From Oscillospiraceae bacterium (lineage in GTDB: Bacteria; Bacillota; Clostridia; Oscillospirales; Oscillospiraceae): a stretch of DNA of 64,000 nucleotides. The stretch lies in the NCBI GenBank assembly GCA_910575695.1, contig CAJTGJ010000002.1, positions 186,001 to 250,000 of the forward strand. The letters are read 5' to 3'. This document shows positions 15,563 through 24,469 of this stretch, one piece after another (position 1 is the stretch's first letter; every line of letters starts with the position of its first letter). A program made the position numbers and the translations under genes. The notes below the pieces were generated by a model. It saw only the letters and a list, made by a program, of their open reading frames with translations. It was not told where the DNA came from and ran no database searches.

Positions 15563-17671
15563 GTGATCAGACGCATCCTTAACAATGTTATAGCGCTGTT
15601 TGTGGTCATCGTGGTGTTGTTCCTGTTTATCCCGCTGCCCCCGCAGATCCTGGATATTCTGCTGGTATTCAATATCGGCCTGTCCATTATGATCCTGATG
15701 ATTACCATGAATATCGCGGAAGCGCTGGACTTCTCCATCTTCCCATCCCTGCTGCTGATCACCACGCTGTTCCGGCTGGGCATGAACGTGTCCAGTACCC
15801 GGATGATCCTCACCACCGGAAACCCCGGCGTAGTGATCCAGAACTTCGGGCAGCTGGTTACCGGCGGCAATATCGTGGTGGGCTTTGTGATCTTCTTCAT
15901 CATCGTGCTGGTTCAGCTGATCGTCATCACCAAGGGCGCGGAGCGTGTGTCCGAGGTGGCCGCCCGGTTCACCCTGGACGCCATGCCCGGTAAGCAGATG
16001 GCTATTGACGCCGATCTGTCCTCCGGCCTCATCGACGAACAGCAGGCCCGGATGCGCCGTGAGAAGATCCAGAAGGAAGCCGACTTCTACGGCGCCATGG
16101 ACGGCGCCACCAAGATCGTCAAGGGCGATTCCACCATGTCCATCATCATCACGGTAATCAACTTGGTGGGCGGCATTATCATCGGCGTGGTGGTCAACGG
16201 CGGCGACATCGGCACTGTCATGAACACCTACTGCATCCTCACCATCGGCGACGGCCTGGTGTCCCAGATCCCGTCCCTGATGATCTCCACCGCCACGGGC
16301 ATGATCGTCACCCGTTCCGTGTCCGATGGCAGCCTGAACGTGGACGTGACCACCCAGTTCACCCGCCAGCCCCGAGCCATCACCACCACCGGCGTGATCC
16401 TGGTGATTCTGGCGGTGATCCCCAATACCCCCACTGTGCCCCTGTTTATCGGCGGCGCGGCCCTGCTGGGCGGCGGGATGTTCCTCAGCCGCCAGATGAC
16501 GGCGGCTCAGCAGGCGGCCATCGCGGCGGAGCAGGCCCCCCAGGAGGCCGCCCCGGAGCTGGCCGCCCCCAGCGAAAACGACTACTACCGGGACATCAAC
16601 AACGTTTACTCCCTGCTGTCCGTGGAGCCTGTGGAAATGGAGTTCGGCTACAGCCTGATCCCCATGGTAGACGAGCGGCACGGCGGCAAGCTCACCAGCC
16701 GCATCGTCATTTTCCGGCGGCAGTACGCCCAGGATATGGGCTTCGTCATCCCCGCCATCCGACTCCACGATTCGTCCACGCTGGGCACCAACCAGTACGC
16801 CATCCGTGTCAAGGGCGAGGTGGTGGCCCAGGGCGAAATCCTGGTGGATTACTATCTGGCTCTGGAGCCGCCCAACCCCTTGGGGGAGATCGACGGCATC
16901 GAGACCATCGAGCCGGCCTACGGCATCCCCTCCCGGTGGATTCTGCCGGAGAACAAGGAGATGGCGGAGATCTACGGCTACAACGTCATCGACCCCCTGT
17001 CCGTCATGCTGACCCACTTGGCGGAGACGGTGAAAAAGCACGCCTACGAGCTGCTGGACCGGGCGGAGACCATCCGTTTGGTGGAAAACCTGAAGAAGTC
17101 CACCCCCGAGCTGGTGGAGGAGGCGGTGCCGGGGATTATCCCCTACGCCAAGCTGGAAAAGATGCTGCGCAGCCTGCTCCAGGAGGGCGTGCCCATCAAG
17201 GATTTGGGCACCATCATCGAGACCGCCGCCGACTGCTTCGCGCAGGGCCGGGATCTGGACATGACCATCGAGCAGGTGCGCAGCGCCCTGGCCCGCACCA
17301 TCACCCGCCGCTTCTGCGAGGACGGCCAGCTCCGGGTCATCACCCTGGACGCCGAGGTGGAGAAGCGCATCATCTCCTCCCTCACCCGCAACGAGCAGGG
17401 CGTGTACCTGGCCATGGGCCCCGATCTGATGCAGACCATTATCTCCCAGCTTGCCGAGCATCTGAAGAAGTTCGGCGATCTGTCCCAGACGCCGGTGATC
17501 CTGGTCAGCCAGGTGATCCGCGGATATTTCAGCAAGATGATTACCCAATTCTACCCCAACGTCTATGTGCTCTCCTTCAATGAGATCACCAACAGCGTTC
17601 AGATCCAGGCCCTGGGCAATATCACCGCGGAAGCGCCCATGGCGGCCCAGAGAAGGGCGGTGGGGACATGA
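15563..17671 (+). CDS. flhA: Flagellar export gate protein FlhA
   Basis: FlhA forms the nonameric ring that docks export substrates and chaperones. The 702-residue protein has an N-terminal membrane half with about eight helices, the highly conserved cytoplasmic FHIPEP-type loop (GMNVSSTRMIL near residues 73-83 and RFTLDAMPGKQMAIDADL near 134-151), and a soluble C-terminal domain from about residue 340. The start is GTG with AAGGAGGTGA 8 bases upstream. Its stop overlaps the sigma-factor ATG (ATGA). flhF and flhG, which usually follow, are absent here. Confidence 0.97.
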   Translation: MIRRILNNVIALFVVIVVLFLFIPLPPQILDILLVFNIGLSIMILMITMNIAEALDFSIFPSLLLITTLFRLGMNVSSTRMILTTGNPGVVIQNFGQLVTGGNIVVGFVIFFIIVLVQLIVITKGAERVSEVAARFTLDAMPGKQMAIDADLSSGLIDEQQARMRREKIQKEADFYGAMDGATKIVKGDSTMSIIITVINLVGGIIIGVVVNGGDIGTVMNTYCILTIGDGLVSQIPSLMISTATGMIVTRSVSDGSLNVDVTTQFTRQPRAITTTGVILVILAVIPNTPTVPLFIGGAALLGGGMFLSRQMTAAQQAAIAAEQAPQEAAPELAAPSENDYYRDINNVYSLLSVEPVEMEFGYSLIPMVDERHGGKLTSRIVIFRRQYAQDMGFVIPAIRLHDSSTLGTNQYAIRVKGEVVAQGEILVDYYLALEPPNPLGEIDGIETIEPAYGIPSRWILPENKEMAEIYGYNVIDPLSVMLTHLAETVKKHAYELLDRAETIRLVENLKKSTPELVEEAVPGIIPYAKLEKMLRSLLQEGVPIKDLGTIIETAADCFAQGRDLDMTIEQVRSALARTITRRFCEDGQLRVITLDAEVEKRIISSLTRNEQGVYLAMGPDLMQTIISQLAEHLKKFGDLSQTPVILVSQVIRGYFSKMITQFYPNVYVLSFNEITNSVQIQALGNITAEAPMAAQRRAVGT

Positions 17672-18510
17672 GTACACAGGCGGCCGAGCGCGGCTATACC
17701 GAGGCCGAGATCGAGGCCATGGCGACGCCCGACCTGCTGGCGCTCTATAAAAGCACCGGGGACGAGAGCCTGAAATGGCCCCTGGTCCTGCGGTACGAGG
17801 GGCTGATCAAAAGCGCGGCCCTCCAGATCCGAGGGGTGTACAGCAACTTTGCCCAGGTGGACGACATCGTCAGCGAGGGCATCCTCACCCTGCTCAGCTC
17901 CATCGACAAGTTTGACCCGGACAAGGGGATCAAATTTGAGACCTATGTGGCTAAGCGGGTCCGGGGCATGGTCATTGACCTGGCCCGGAAACAGGACTGG
18001 CTCCCGCGGAACATCCGGCAGCGGGCCAAGGAGATCGACGCGGCGGTGTCCAGCCTGGCCAACGAGCTGGGGCGCTTCCCCACCGACCAGGAGGTGGCCG
18101 AACGGCTGGGCATCCCCACGGACAAATATCAAAAGGAGGCCGCCCGGGTGGCGCTGAGCAACACCCTGTCCCTGGACGCGCTGATGGACGCCAAGGACAT
18201 GGAGGGGTACCGCTTCGAGCTGTCCGACCAGGACCCCAAGCTCCAGCCGGAAACGGTGCTGGAGGACCGGGAGCTCCAGGAGACGCTGGCCAGCGGCATT
18301 TCCGCCCTCCAGGAAAATGAGCAGATCGTACTCTCCCTCTATTATGAGAAGAACCTTCATATGAAAGAAATCGCCCAGGTGATGGGGGTCAGCGAGCCCC
18401 GTATCTCCCAGATCCACTCCCGGGCCATCCAAAAGCTCCGGGATCATATGAGCTCCTATATGAACAGCGAGACACCCACCAAAACCTCTAAAAAGCGGAA
18501 GAAGGCATGA
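17668..18510 (+). CDS. sigD: Flagellar sigma factor FliA/SigD (sigma-28)
   Basis: This 280-residue sigma-70-family protein of the FliA/WhiG group drives late flagellar genes. Region 2 contains FETYVAKRVRGMVIDLARKQDW followed by PRNIRQ (shown here as separated family segments), and region 4 contains a helix-turn-helix ending MGVSEPRISQIHSRAIQKLR. It is slightly longer than the usual 240-255 residues because of an extended N-terminus and a basic tail. Its start overlaps the flhA stop, so output is linked to export-gate synthesis. The partner anti-sigma factor FlgM is encoded at 44.1-44.4 kb, and sigma-D-like promoters precede fliD, flgM and cheA in the window. Confidence 0.95.
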   Translation: MSTQAAERGYTEAEIEAMATPDLLALYKSTGDESLKWPLVLRYEGLIKSAALQIRGVYSNFAQVDDIVSEGILTLLSSIDKFDPDKGIKFETYVAKRVRGMVIDLARKQDWLPRNIRQRAKEIDAAVSSLANELGRFPTDQEVAERLGIPTDKYQKEAARVALSNTLSLDALMDAKDMEGYRFELSDQDPKLQPETVLEDRELQETLASGISALQENEQIVLSLYYEKNLHMKEIAQVMGVSEPRISQIHSRAIQKLRDHMSSYMNSETPTKTSKKRKKA

Positions 18511-18514
18511 TAGA

Positions 18515-19267
18515 ATGTTCAAGGGCTTTTACAACCTCACCTCCGGTATGCTCACCCAGCAGCGCCATCTGAACGTGGTAGGCAACAACATGGTGAACGT
18601 CTCCACCGCGGGCTTCAAGCAGAGCGTGTACACCGCCACCACCTTTGACGATGTGATGTACGCCCGGGTGGGCAACAAGGAAAAGATTTACACCGACATC
18701 GGCCGGCAGAGCTACATCCGGGCCAACAGCGAGATCTACGTCAACTTCGACCAGGGCATCCCTGAGCCCACCAACATCCCGCTGGATTTCGCCATCTACG
18801 GCGACGGCTTCTTCGCCGTCCGGGACGGCGACGGCAATGTGTCCTACACCCGGGCGGGCAGCTTCTCCCTGGACGAGGAGGGCTATCTGTGCTTCCCCGG
18901 CACGGGCCGGGTACTGGACCCCCAGGGCCAGGCCATCCTGCTGGAAACGGACAAGATCACCGCAGATGCGCAGGGCAATATCTTCAACGAGAACGGCGGC
19001 TTCCTGGGCCAGGTTGGGGTGTACGCCTTTGAGGACAACGGGCAGCTGGTCCACAACGACAACGGCTTCTTTACCGGGGACGGCGCTCAGGCGGTGGAAA
19101 ACCCCACCCTGATGTGGAAGTACGTGGAGCGCTCCAACGTGGAGCTGATCAAGCAGATGACGGACATGATTACCTGCCAGCGGGCCCTTCAGAGCTGCGC
19201 ATCGGTGACTAAAATGTACGACGAGGTGATGGCGCACGCCGCCAGCGACGTGGGCCGGATGGGATGA
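18515..19267 (+). CDS. flgF: Flagellar basal-body rod protein, FlgF/FlgG family (FlhO-like)
   Basis: This 250-residue rod protein has the N-terminal motif LNVVGNNMVNVSTAGFKQS (about residues 20-38), a central FAIYGDGFFAVRDG segment (about 91-104), and a C-terminal SNVELIKQMTDMITCQRALQS helix, all diagnostic of the FlgE/F/G family. It is the proximal of two tandem paralogues, matching the flhO-flhP arrangement of Bacillus; whether it is best called flgF or a second flgG cannot be settled by sequence alone. It begins 4 bases after the sigma gene. Confidence 0.9.
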   Translation: MFKGFYNLTSGMLTQQRHLNVVGNNMVNVSTAGFKQSVYTATTFDDVMYARVGNKEKIYTDIGRQSYIRANSEIYVNFDQGIPEPTNIPLDFAIYGDGFFAVRDGDGNVSYTRAGSFSLDEEGYLCFPGTGRVLDPQGQAILLETDKITADAQGNIFNENGGFLGQVGVYAFEDNGQLVHNDNGFFTGDGAQAVENPTLMWKYVERSNVELIKQMTDMITCQRALQSCASVTKMYDEVMAHAASDVGRMG

Positions 19268-19278
19268 GGTGAGCTGAG

Positions 19279-20046
19279 ATGAATCAATCCTTCTATATCG
19301 GCGCGGGGGGCGCGCAGCAGCAGCTGTACCACCTGAATGTCCACGGCGACAACATCGCCAATGTGAACACCTACGGCTTCAAGGCCAACAGGAGCTATTT
19401 TTCCGCCTTGATGTATCAGAACTGGCCCGGCGTGGTGGAGGCCCAGGATACCGAGCTGCCCATGGGCGTGGGCACCAAAATGCTCATGACCTCCACGGAT
19501 TTTTCCCAGGGTTCGCCCAGCGATACCGGGCGGGAGCTGGACTTCTACATCGACGGGGAGGGCTTTTTCGGACTGGTGGACCTGACCACGGGGGACGTGA
19601 GCTTTACCCGCAACGGCGCGTTCTATATGTCCCAGCTCCAGCAGCCCACCGGCGCGATCGACGAGAACGGCCAGCCCGTGATGGAGGGCAGGTTCTATCT
19701 GGGAGACGGCACGGGCAAGTTCGTGCTCAGTGAGCGGGGTGGCCTGATTGAGCTCACCGATATGTCGGACGGCGCGCTGGACACGCTGTCCATCGGTGTG
19801 TTTGATTTTGCCAACTATGACGGCATGGCCCAGCTGGACAAGACCCGCTACCTGCCCATTGACAAGAACGGCAACCTGTGGTACGGCGACGGGCAGCTGG
19901 TCCGGAAGCGGGTGGAGCTGTCCAACGCCGACCTGGGCGACGAGCTGACCAAGGTGATCGAGGCCCAGCGGGCCTACGGCGCGGCGCTGAAAATGGTGAT
20001 TACCTCCGATGAGATTGAGAGCACCATCAATAATCTGCGCAGTTAA
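19279..20046 (+). CDS. flgG: Flagellar distal-rod protein FlgG (FlhP-like)
   Basis: This 255-residue paralogue of the preceding rod gene carries the N-terminal DNIANVNTYGFKANRSYF (about residues 24-41), a central FYIDGEGFFGLVD near residue 91, and a C-terminal VELSNADLGDELTKVIEAQRA-type polymerisation helix. It is expected to form the distal rod that connects to the hook. GAGGTGAG precedes the ATG. With the upstream gene it completes the rod set; flgB, flgC and fliE are presumably upstream of the window. Confidence 0.92.
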   Translation: MNQSFYIGAGGAQQQLYHLNVHGDNIANVNTYGFKANRSYFSALMYQNWPGVVEAQDTELPMGVGTKMLMTSTDFSQGSPSDTGRELDFYIDGEGFFGLVDLTTGDVSFTRNGAFYMSQLQQPTGAIDENGQPVMEGRFYLGDGTGKFVLSERGGLIELTDMSDGALDTLSIGVFDFANYDGMAQLDKTRYLPIDKNGNLWYGDGQLVRKRVELSNADLGDELTKVIEAQRAYGAALKMVITSDEIESTINNLRS

Positions 20047-20060
20047 CAGGGGGAAATCTG

Positions 20061-20687
20061 ATGGGAATTAAAAATTACGACGAGTTGAACTCCCTGGAGC
20101 TGGATACGCTCCGGGAGATCGGCAGCATGGGCACTGGAAATGCTGCCACAGCCCTGTCCCAGATGCTCCGGCGGGAGGTGCGCATTACGCTTCCCGAGGT
20201 GCGCATCATGGGCTACAACGAGGCCATCGAGTGGATCGGCGGACCGGAGGAGATTACCGCCGGCGTACTGGTGAAAATGGGGGGGCAGATCAACGGCATC
20301 ATGCTCTCCTGCCAGCAGCTTGACTTTGTGAACCTGGTGCTGGACAGCGTTATGGGCCAGCGCATTGAGGATTACAGCCAGCTGGCGGAGCTGGAAAATT
20401 CCTGCCTCATCGAGGTGGGCAACATTATGATCTCCACCTTTATCAACGCGCTGAGCGGCCTGGCCGGGATGGATGTCACCCTGACGGTGCCCGCGTTTAC
20501 TGTGGATATGCAAGGGGCGATCCTGGCCGTGCCCATGGCGGAGTACGGCGGGCAGTCCGACTATATCATGACCATTGGGGGCAACTTTGTGTGCGATAAC
20601 AAGCAGGTTCCCTGCCGCTTGCTGATGTCGCCTGACCTCCGGTCGCTGAATGCTTTATTACGGAAGCTGGGCGTAAGTGATGGCTAA
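20061..20687 (+). CDS. cheC: CheY-P phosphatase CheC (first active site altered)
   Basis: CheC dephosphorylates CheY-P and binds CheD in the Firmicute adaptation network. The 208-residue protein has two CheC active-site repeats. The first reads DTLREIGSMGTGNAATALS, where Glu19 is kept but the usual catalytic Asn three residues later is Ser22. The second, SCLIEVGNIMIS, keeps Glu118 and Asn121. Thus one of the two sites is predicted inactive. The gene overlaps cheD by 8 bases, consistent with the CheC-CheD complex. Confidence 0.95.
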   Translation: MGIKNYDELNSLELDTLREIGSMGTGNAATALSQMLRREVRITLPEVRIMGYNEAIEWIGGPEEITAGVLVKMGGQINGIMLSCQQLDFVNLVLDSVMGQRIEDYSQLAELENSCLIEVGNIMISTFINALSGLAGMDVTLTVPAFTVDMQGAILAVPMAEYGGQSDYIMTIGGNFVCDNKQVPCRLLMSPDLRSLNALLRKLGVSDG

Positions 20688-21159
20688 TGGCAAGATCACC
20701 ATCGGTATTGCAGACATGAAGATGGCCAAAGGGCAGGGTATGTTGGTCACCTACGCGCTGGGTTCATGTATCGGCATCTGTCTGTACGACCCGGCGATCA
20801 AACTGGGAGCGCTGGTACACATCATGCTCCCGGTGAACATGGAGACAAACCGAACCAATACCATGAAATACGCGGATACCGGCATACGGGAGACGCTGAA
20901 GCAGATGGAGTCTATGGGGGCCCGCCGCAGCCGGATTACCGCCAAGATCGCAGGCGGGGCCAAGATGTTTGAGACAGGCGCCTCGCTGGGCAATATCGGC
21001 CAGCGGAATATTGAGAGCGTCCGTATGAACCTGAAAAAAGAGGGCGTGCGCCTGCTGAAGGAGGATGTGGGCGGGTCGGTGGCCCGCACCCTGCTGTTCG
21101 ACGTGGAGAGCGGACTGGGGTGTGTGCGCAGCTACGGCCGTCCGGAGCTCATCATCTGA
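20680..21159 (+). CDS. cheD: Chemoreceptor glutamine deamidase CheD
   Basis: CheD deamidates receptor glutamines and is regulated by CheC. The product (159 residues from ATG 20680) has catalytic Cys30 in ALGSCIGICLYD and His47 in GALVHIMLP, and the fold-specific segment AKIAGGAKMF. The ATG overlaps the end of cheC; a GTG three bases earlier is an alternative. All catalytic features are present. Confidence 0.96.
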   Translation: MANGKITIGIADMKMAKGQGMLVTYALGSCIGICLYDPAIKLGALVHIMLPVNMETNRTNTMKYADTGIRETLKQMESMGARRSRITAKIAGGAKMFETGASLGNIGQRNIESVRMNLKKEGVRLLKEDVGGSVARTLLFDVESGLGCVRSYGRPELII

Positions 21160-21191
21160 CATAACGCAAGAATAAGGGGAGTGAATTGGAA

Positions 21192-22130
21192 ATGATGGAA
21201 GAAAATAAGCAGGGGATCCTGCTGGAGTCCGGGACCAACGAGATCGAGATCATGAAGTTCACCATTGGCGGCAACTTGTTTGGCATCAACGTGGCCAAGG
21301 TGCGCGAGATCATGATCTGCGCCCCAGTGAAGCCCATGCCCCACGCCCACCCGGCGGTGGAGGGCATCTTCAAGCCCCGGGACGTGGTGCTGACGGTGGT
21401 GGATCTGCCCAGGTACCTGGGAGATGAGGGCGAGAAGACGCCCAAGGACATCTTCATCGTCACCAACTTCAACAAGATGCATATTGCTTTCCGGGTGCAT
21501 ACCGTGGACCGCATCAGCCGCATTTCCTGGACGGACATCCAGAAGCCGGATAAGGCGGTTTCCGGCGGCGCGGAGAGCGTGGCCACCGGCATTGCCCAGT
21601 GCGACGGCGAGCTGGTCACCATTCTGGACTTTGAGCGGATCGTGGCGGAGATCGCCCCGGAGACTTCCATCCAGGAGTCCGAGGTGGAGAACCTGGGCCC
21701 CCGGGACCGCAACGAACGGCCCATCTGGGTGGCGGAGGATTCCGCCCTGCTGAGCAAGATGATCGAAAACTCCCTGCATAAGGCCAATTATGTCAACCTG
21801 CGGATGTTCCCCAACGGCATGGAGCTGTGGGAGGCGCTGCAGCTGCTCCCCGAGGCGGACGACCCGGCCCAGGACGTGGCGCTGATCATCACCGACATTG
21901 AGATGCCTCAGATGGACGGCCACCGGCTCACCAAGCTGGTGAAGGAGGAGCACAGCCGGTTCCGGAAGATCCCGCTGGTGATTTTCTCCTCCCTGATCAG
22001 CGAGGAAATGCGCCGGAAGGGCCGGGACTTGGGTGCGGACGAACAGCTGACCAAGCCGGAGATCGCCCATCTGGTGGATGTGATGGATCGCCTGCTGGAG
22101 CGGTATGACTCGCAGTACGGCAAAGGTTAA
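21192..22130 (+). CDS. cheV: Chemotaxis coupling protein CheV (CheW-receiver fusion)
   Basis: CheV couples receptors to CheA and carries a regulatory receiver domain. The product of about 312 residues has an N-terminal CheW domain (about 5-160; FTIGGNLFGINVAKVREIM) and a C-terminal receiver (about 175-305) with the phospho-acceptor Asp in LIITDIEMPQMDGH. Three starts are possible: TTG 21186, ATG 21192 and ATG 21195; AAGGGGAG at 21174-21181 best fits 21192. It complements the stand-alone CheW at 46.6 kb. Confidence 0.95.
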   Translation: MMEENKQGILLESGTNEIEIMKFTIGGNLFGINVAKVREIMICAPVKPMPHAHPAVEGIFKPRDVVLTVVDLPRYLGDEGEKTPKDIFIVTNFNKMHIAFRVHTVDRISRISWTDIQKPDKAVSGGAESVATGIAQCDGELVTILDFERIVAEIAPETSIQESEVENLGPRDRNERPIWVAEDSALLSKMIENSLHKANYVNLRMFPNGMELWEALQLLPEADDPAQDVALIITDIEMPQMDGHRLTKLVKEEHSRFRKIPLVIFSSLISEEMRRKGRDLGADEQLTKPEIAHLVDVMDRLLERYDSQYGKG

Positions 22131-22152
22131 GTGTAGATAGGAGGCGCCTGCT

Positions 22153-23469
22153 ATGAGCGGCAAATATATTGTGCGGCAACCCATTAAGGACCCTGACGGA
22201 AACATCATTGGAAACGAGATCTTGTACTATGGTGCAAACCAGGCGTTCAGCAGCGATAGCTCTACGTCAAGCGCAGAATTTGCCGCGGCCAACACGATCT
22301 ACAGCTTCCTGACCGAAAACAGCCCCAAAGTGCTGAAGGGTACCCTGAACTTTATGACGTTCACCACGATGCTCCTGATGAAAAAGACCCCCCGTCTGTT
22401 TGACAAGAGCGACCTGGTCATCCAGATTGACGACGCGGTGATTATCCACCCGCTGTCCATGCATCTGGTGCAGCAGTTTGCCAAGGAGGGCTACCGCGTG
22501 GCGGTGAACGAGTTCCAGTTCACCCCCCGGTACCTGTCCCTGCTGGACGATATCCACTTCATCAAGATCAATGCCAAGACCACCAACGATCTCACGCTGC
22601 GCAACACCATCGAGGTGGCCCACAGCATGAACATCAAGTGCATCGTCACCAACATTGATTCCAGCAATGTGTATAACCGGGCCGTTACGATGGGGGCCGA
22701 CGGCCTGGAGGGGCCCTACGTGGCCGACCGGCTCACCACCAAGGCCCACAGCAGCGCCTACATCCAGAGCAACTTCTTCCAGCTCATGGTGGCCGTCACC
22801 CGGGACGAGCCAAATGTGGAGGAGATCGAGACGCTGATCGCGGCGGACGCCGGACTGACTTACGGTCTGCTGAAAATGGTCAACTCGGCCTACTTCGCCC
22901 TGCGCTACCGGGCCACCACCATCACCCAGGCCATCATGACCCTGGGCCTGGGCCAGCTGAAACAGTGGATATACCTGCTCAGCGCCAGCAACGCGGAGAG
23001 CGAGACGGACCCCGGCTCGGAGGAGTTCCTCAAACGCTCCTTCATGCGGGCCAACTTCTGCAGCGAGCTGATGAATTCCGCCAAGAATATGCCCATTTCC
23101 AAGGCGGAAGCCTATCTGCTGGGTATGTTCTCCACGCTGAACTACCTGATCGACGCCCCCATGGAGGATATCCTGGCCGAGGTGCCGGTGGCGGAGGATA
23201 TCAAGGCCGCCCTGCTCAGGCACGAGGGACGGTGCGGCAAGCTGTATGACCTGGTGCTCAGCTATGAGGCGGCGGACTGGGACAAGATTACCGAGCTGGC
23301 GGAAGATCTCGGCATACCGGATAATATGATAACCAGTGTTTACTTTATCTGCATGGAGAACGTGAATACGCTTTGGGAGCAGCTCACCAACCCCTATCCC
23401 CGGCAGGAGGACGCCGAGCCCGATGCGGCCGACGCGCCTGCGGCGGGGGCGGAGACAGCGCCTGAATAA
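22153..23469 (+). CDS. Degenerate EAL-like plus HDOD domain protein (YuxH/CdgJ type)
   Basis: The 438-residue protein combines an N-terminal EAL-like half (residues 1-205) with a C-terminal HDOD domain (about 205-400, with LLKMVNSAYFALRYRATTITQAIMTLGLGQLKQW as broken family segments). The EAL signature is replaced by NEILYYG near residue 21 and metal ligands are not apparent, so c-di-GMP hydrolysis is unlikely; related Vibrio CdgJ and Bacillus YuxH proteins are signalling scaffolds linked to motility. It is the last gene of the long operon, with AGGAGG before its ATG, and ends at a strong terminator. Confidence 0.85.
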   Translation: MSGKYIVRQPIKDPDGNIIGNEILYYGANQAFSSDSSTSSAEFAAANTIYSFLTENSPKVLKGTLNFMTFTTMLLMKKTPRLFDKSDLVIQIDDAVIIHPLSMHLVQQFAKEGYRVAVNEFQFTPRYLSLLDDIHFIKINAKTTNDLTLRNTIEVAHSMNIKCIVTNIDSSNVYNRAVTMGADGLEGPYVADRLTTKAHSSAYIQSNFFQLMVAVTRDEPNVEEIETLIAADAGLTYGLLKMVNSAYFALRYRATTITQAIMTLGLGQLKQWIYLLSASNAESETDPGSEEFLKRSFMRANFCSELMNSAKNMPISKAEAYLLGMFSTLNYLIDAPMEDILAEVPVAEDIKAALLRHEGRCGKLYDLVLSYEAADWDKITELAEDLGIPDNMITSVYFICMENVNTLWEQLTNPYPRQEDAEPDAADAPAAGAETAPE

Positions 23470-23477
23470 CCGCATAA

Positions 23478-23513
23478 AAAGCTCCGGCAGGCATCGCCTG
23501 CCGGAGCTTTTTT
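23478..23513. terminator. Bidirectional Rho-independent terminator
   Basis: GCTCCGGCAGGC (23481-23492) and GCCTGCCGGAGC (23496-23507) form a perfect 12-bp stem with a 3-base loop, flanked by A5 and T6. It separates the end of the fla/che operon from the convergent comFB-like gene. Confidence 0.95.
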
Positions 23514-23531
23514 GTTGTGAAGCGGGGCCGC

Positions 23532-24416
23532 TCAGCGCCCGTGGTGGGGATGCTTCATGACGACCTTGCAGGCCTGAAGCAGCTGGGCGGTGATGTCGCT
23601 GGCGAACTTGCCCTCATACACGGTGAGGCGGGGGACACGGTCATTGGGCTCAAGCACCACGTACTTGGAGGGCAGATGGTTCAGGGTGTATGCCTTCACA
23701 TCCTCGGTACAGCGCTCACAGGGGCACAGGCCGAACATCTTGATATACTTGGGGGCCTTTTCCTCCACCAGCACCTGCATCACGTTGATGTAGCCGGGGT
23801 GGAGGGGTTCCTCGAACTTGTGGGAATCGTCCAACGCAATTTCCTCCTCTGCAATAGGTTCGGGCTTGGTTTGGGGGACCGGCTCAGGCTTGGGTGCGGG
23901 AGCAGACGCCGCCGAAACCGGTTTGGGCTGAGGGGCGGGTTCGGATTTGGGCTGGGGGGCAGGCTCGGGCTTAGGCTGAGGAGCGGGCTCCGGTTTAGCG
24001 GCGTCGGCCTCCAGCTCATTCTCCAAGGCGTCTTCCAGAGCGTTCCTGATCTGGGTGGAAACCGCCATATCCGGGACCATAGAGGCGACAATGGGGGGAG
24101 TGGGGGGCGCTACAGGGGCATGGGCTGGCGCCGGAGCGGGGGCCGGCGCCGGGGTATGGGCCGGGGCCGCCGCCTGGGTGGGGACCGGGGCCGGAGCGGG
24201 GGTTGGAGCTTGCGTGGGAGCGGGGGCAGGCGCCGCCGGTGCAGGGGCCGCCGCTTGGGCAGGAGCCGCTGCCGGGGCGTGGGCCGGAGCCGGGGCGTGG
24301 GCCGGAGCGGCGGGTTCAATGGGTTTGGCGGCTTCCTCCGCGGCGGCGGGGTCGGGTTTCTTGCTCAGCAGGCTCATCACCCGCGCGGTTTTGCTGGTTT
24401 TACTGTCCTTTGCCAT
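23532..24416 (-). CDS. Pro/Ala-linker protein with C-terminal ComFB domain
   Basis: The 294-residue product begins with a basic segment (MAKDSKTSKTARVMSLLSKK), followed by a Pro/Ala/His-rich linker (about 22-110), a short acidic helix (about 115-142, STQIRNALEDALENELEA) and a second Pro/Glu/Lys-rich linker. The C-terminal part (about 200-294) contains YINVMQVLVEEKAPKYI, then CPCERC and TLNHLPSKYV, matching the ComFB family, whose cyanobacterial members are reported to bind cyclic dinucleotides. No membrane segment is seen. It is downstream of, and co-directional with, the ParA-like gene. A role in cell-position or cyclic-dinucleotide control of motility is inference. Confidence 0.8.
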   Translation of the reverse strand: MAKDSKTSKTARVMSLLSKKPDPAAAEEAAKPIEPAAPAHAPAPAHAPAAAPAQAAAPAPAAPAPAPTQAPTPAPAPVPTQAAAPAHTPAPAPAPAPAHAPVAPPTPPIVASMVPDMAVSTQIRNALEDALENELEADAAKPEPAPQPKPEPAPQPKSEPAPQPKPVSAASAPAPKPEPVPQTKPEPIAEEEIALDDSHKFEEPLHPGYINVMQVLVEEKAPKYIKMFGLCPCERCTEDVKAYTLNHLPSKYVVLEPNDRVPRLTVYEGKFASDITAQLLQACKVVMKHPHHGR

Positions 24417-24469
24417 AATGTTAGACTCTCCTTACTTCATTACATAAAATTTGGGTCCAATGGTGCTGG

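Noticed and set aside
15419..17677. Long minus-strand open frame opposite flhA
   Set aside because: A by-product of high GC and codon phase; no ribosome site or family features, and flhA is certain.
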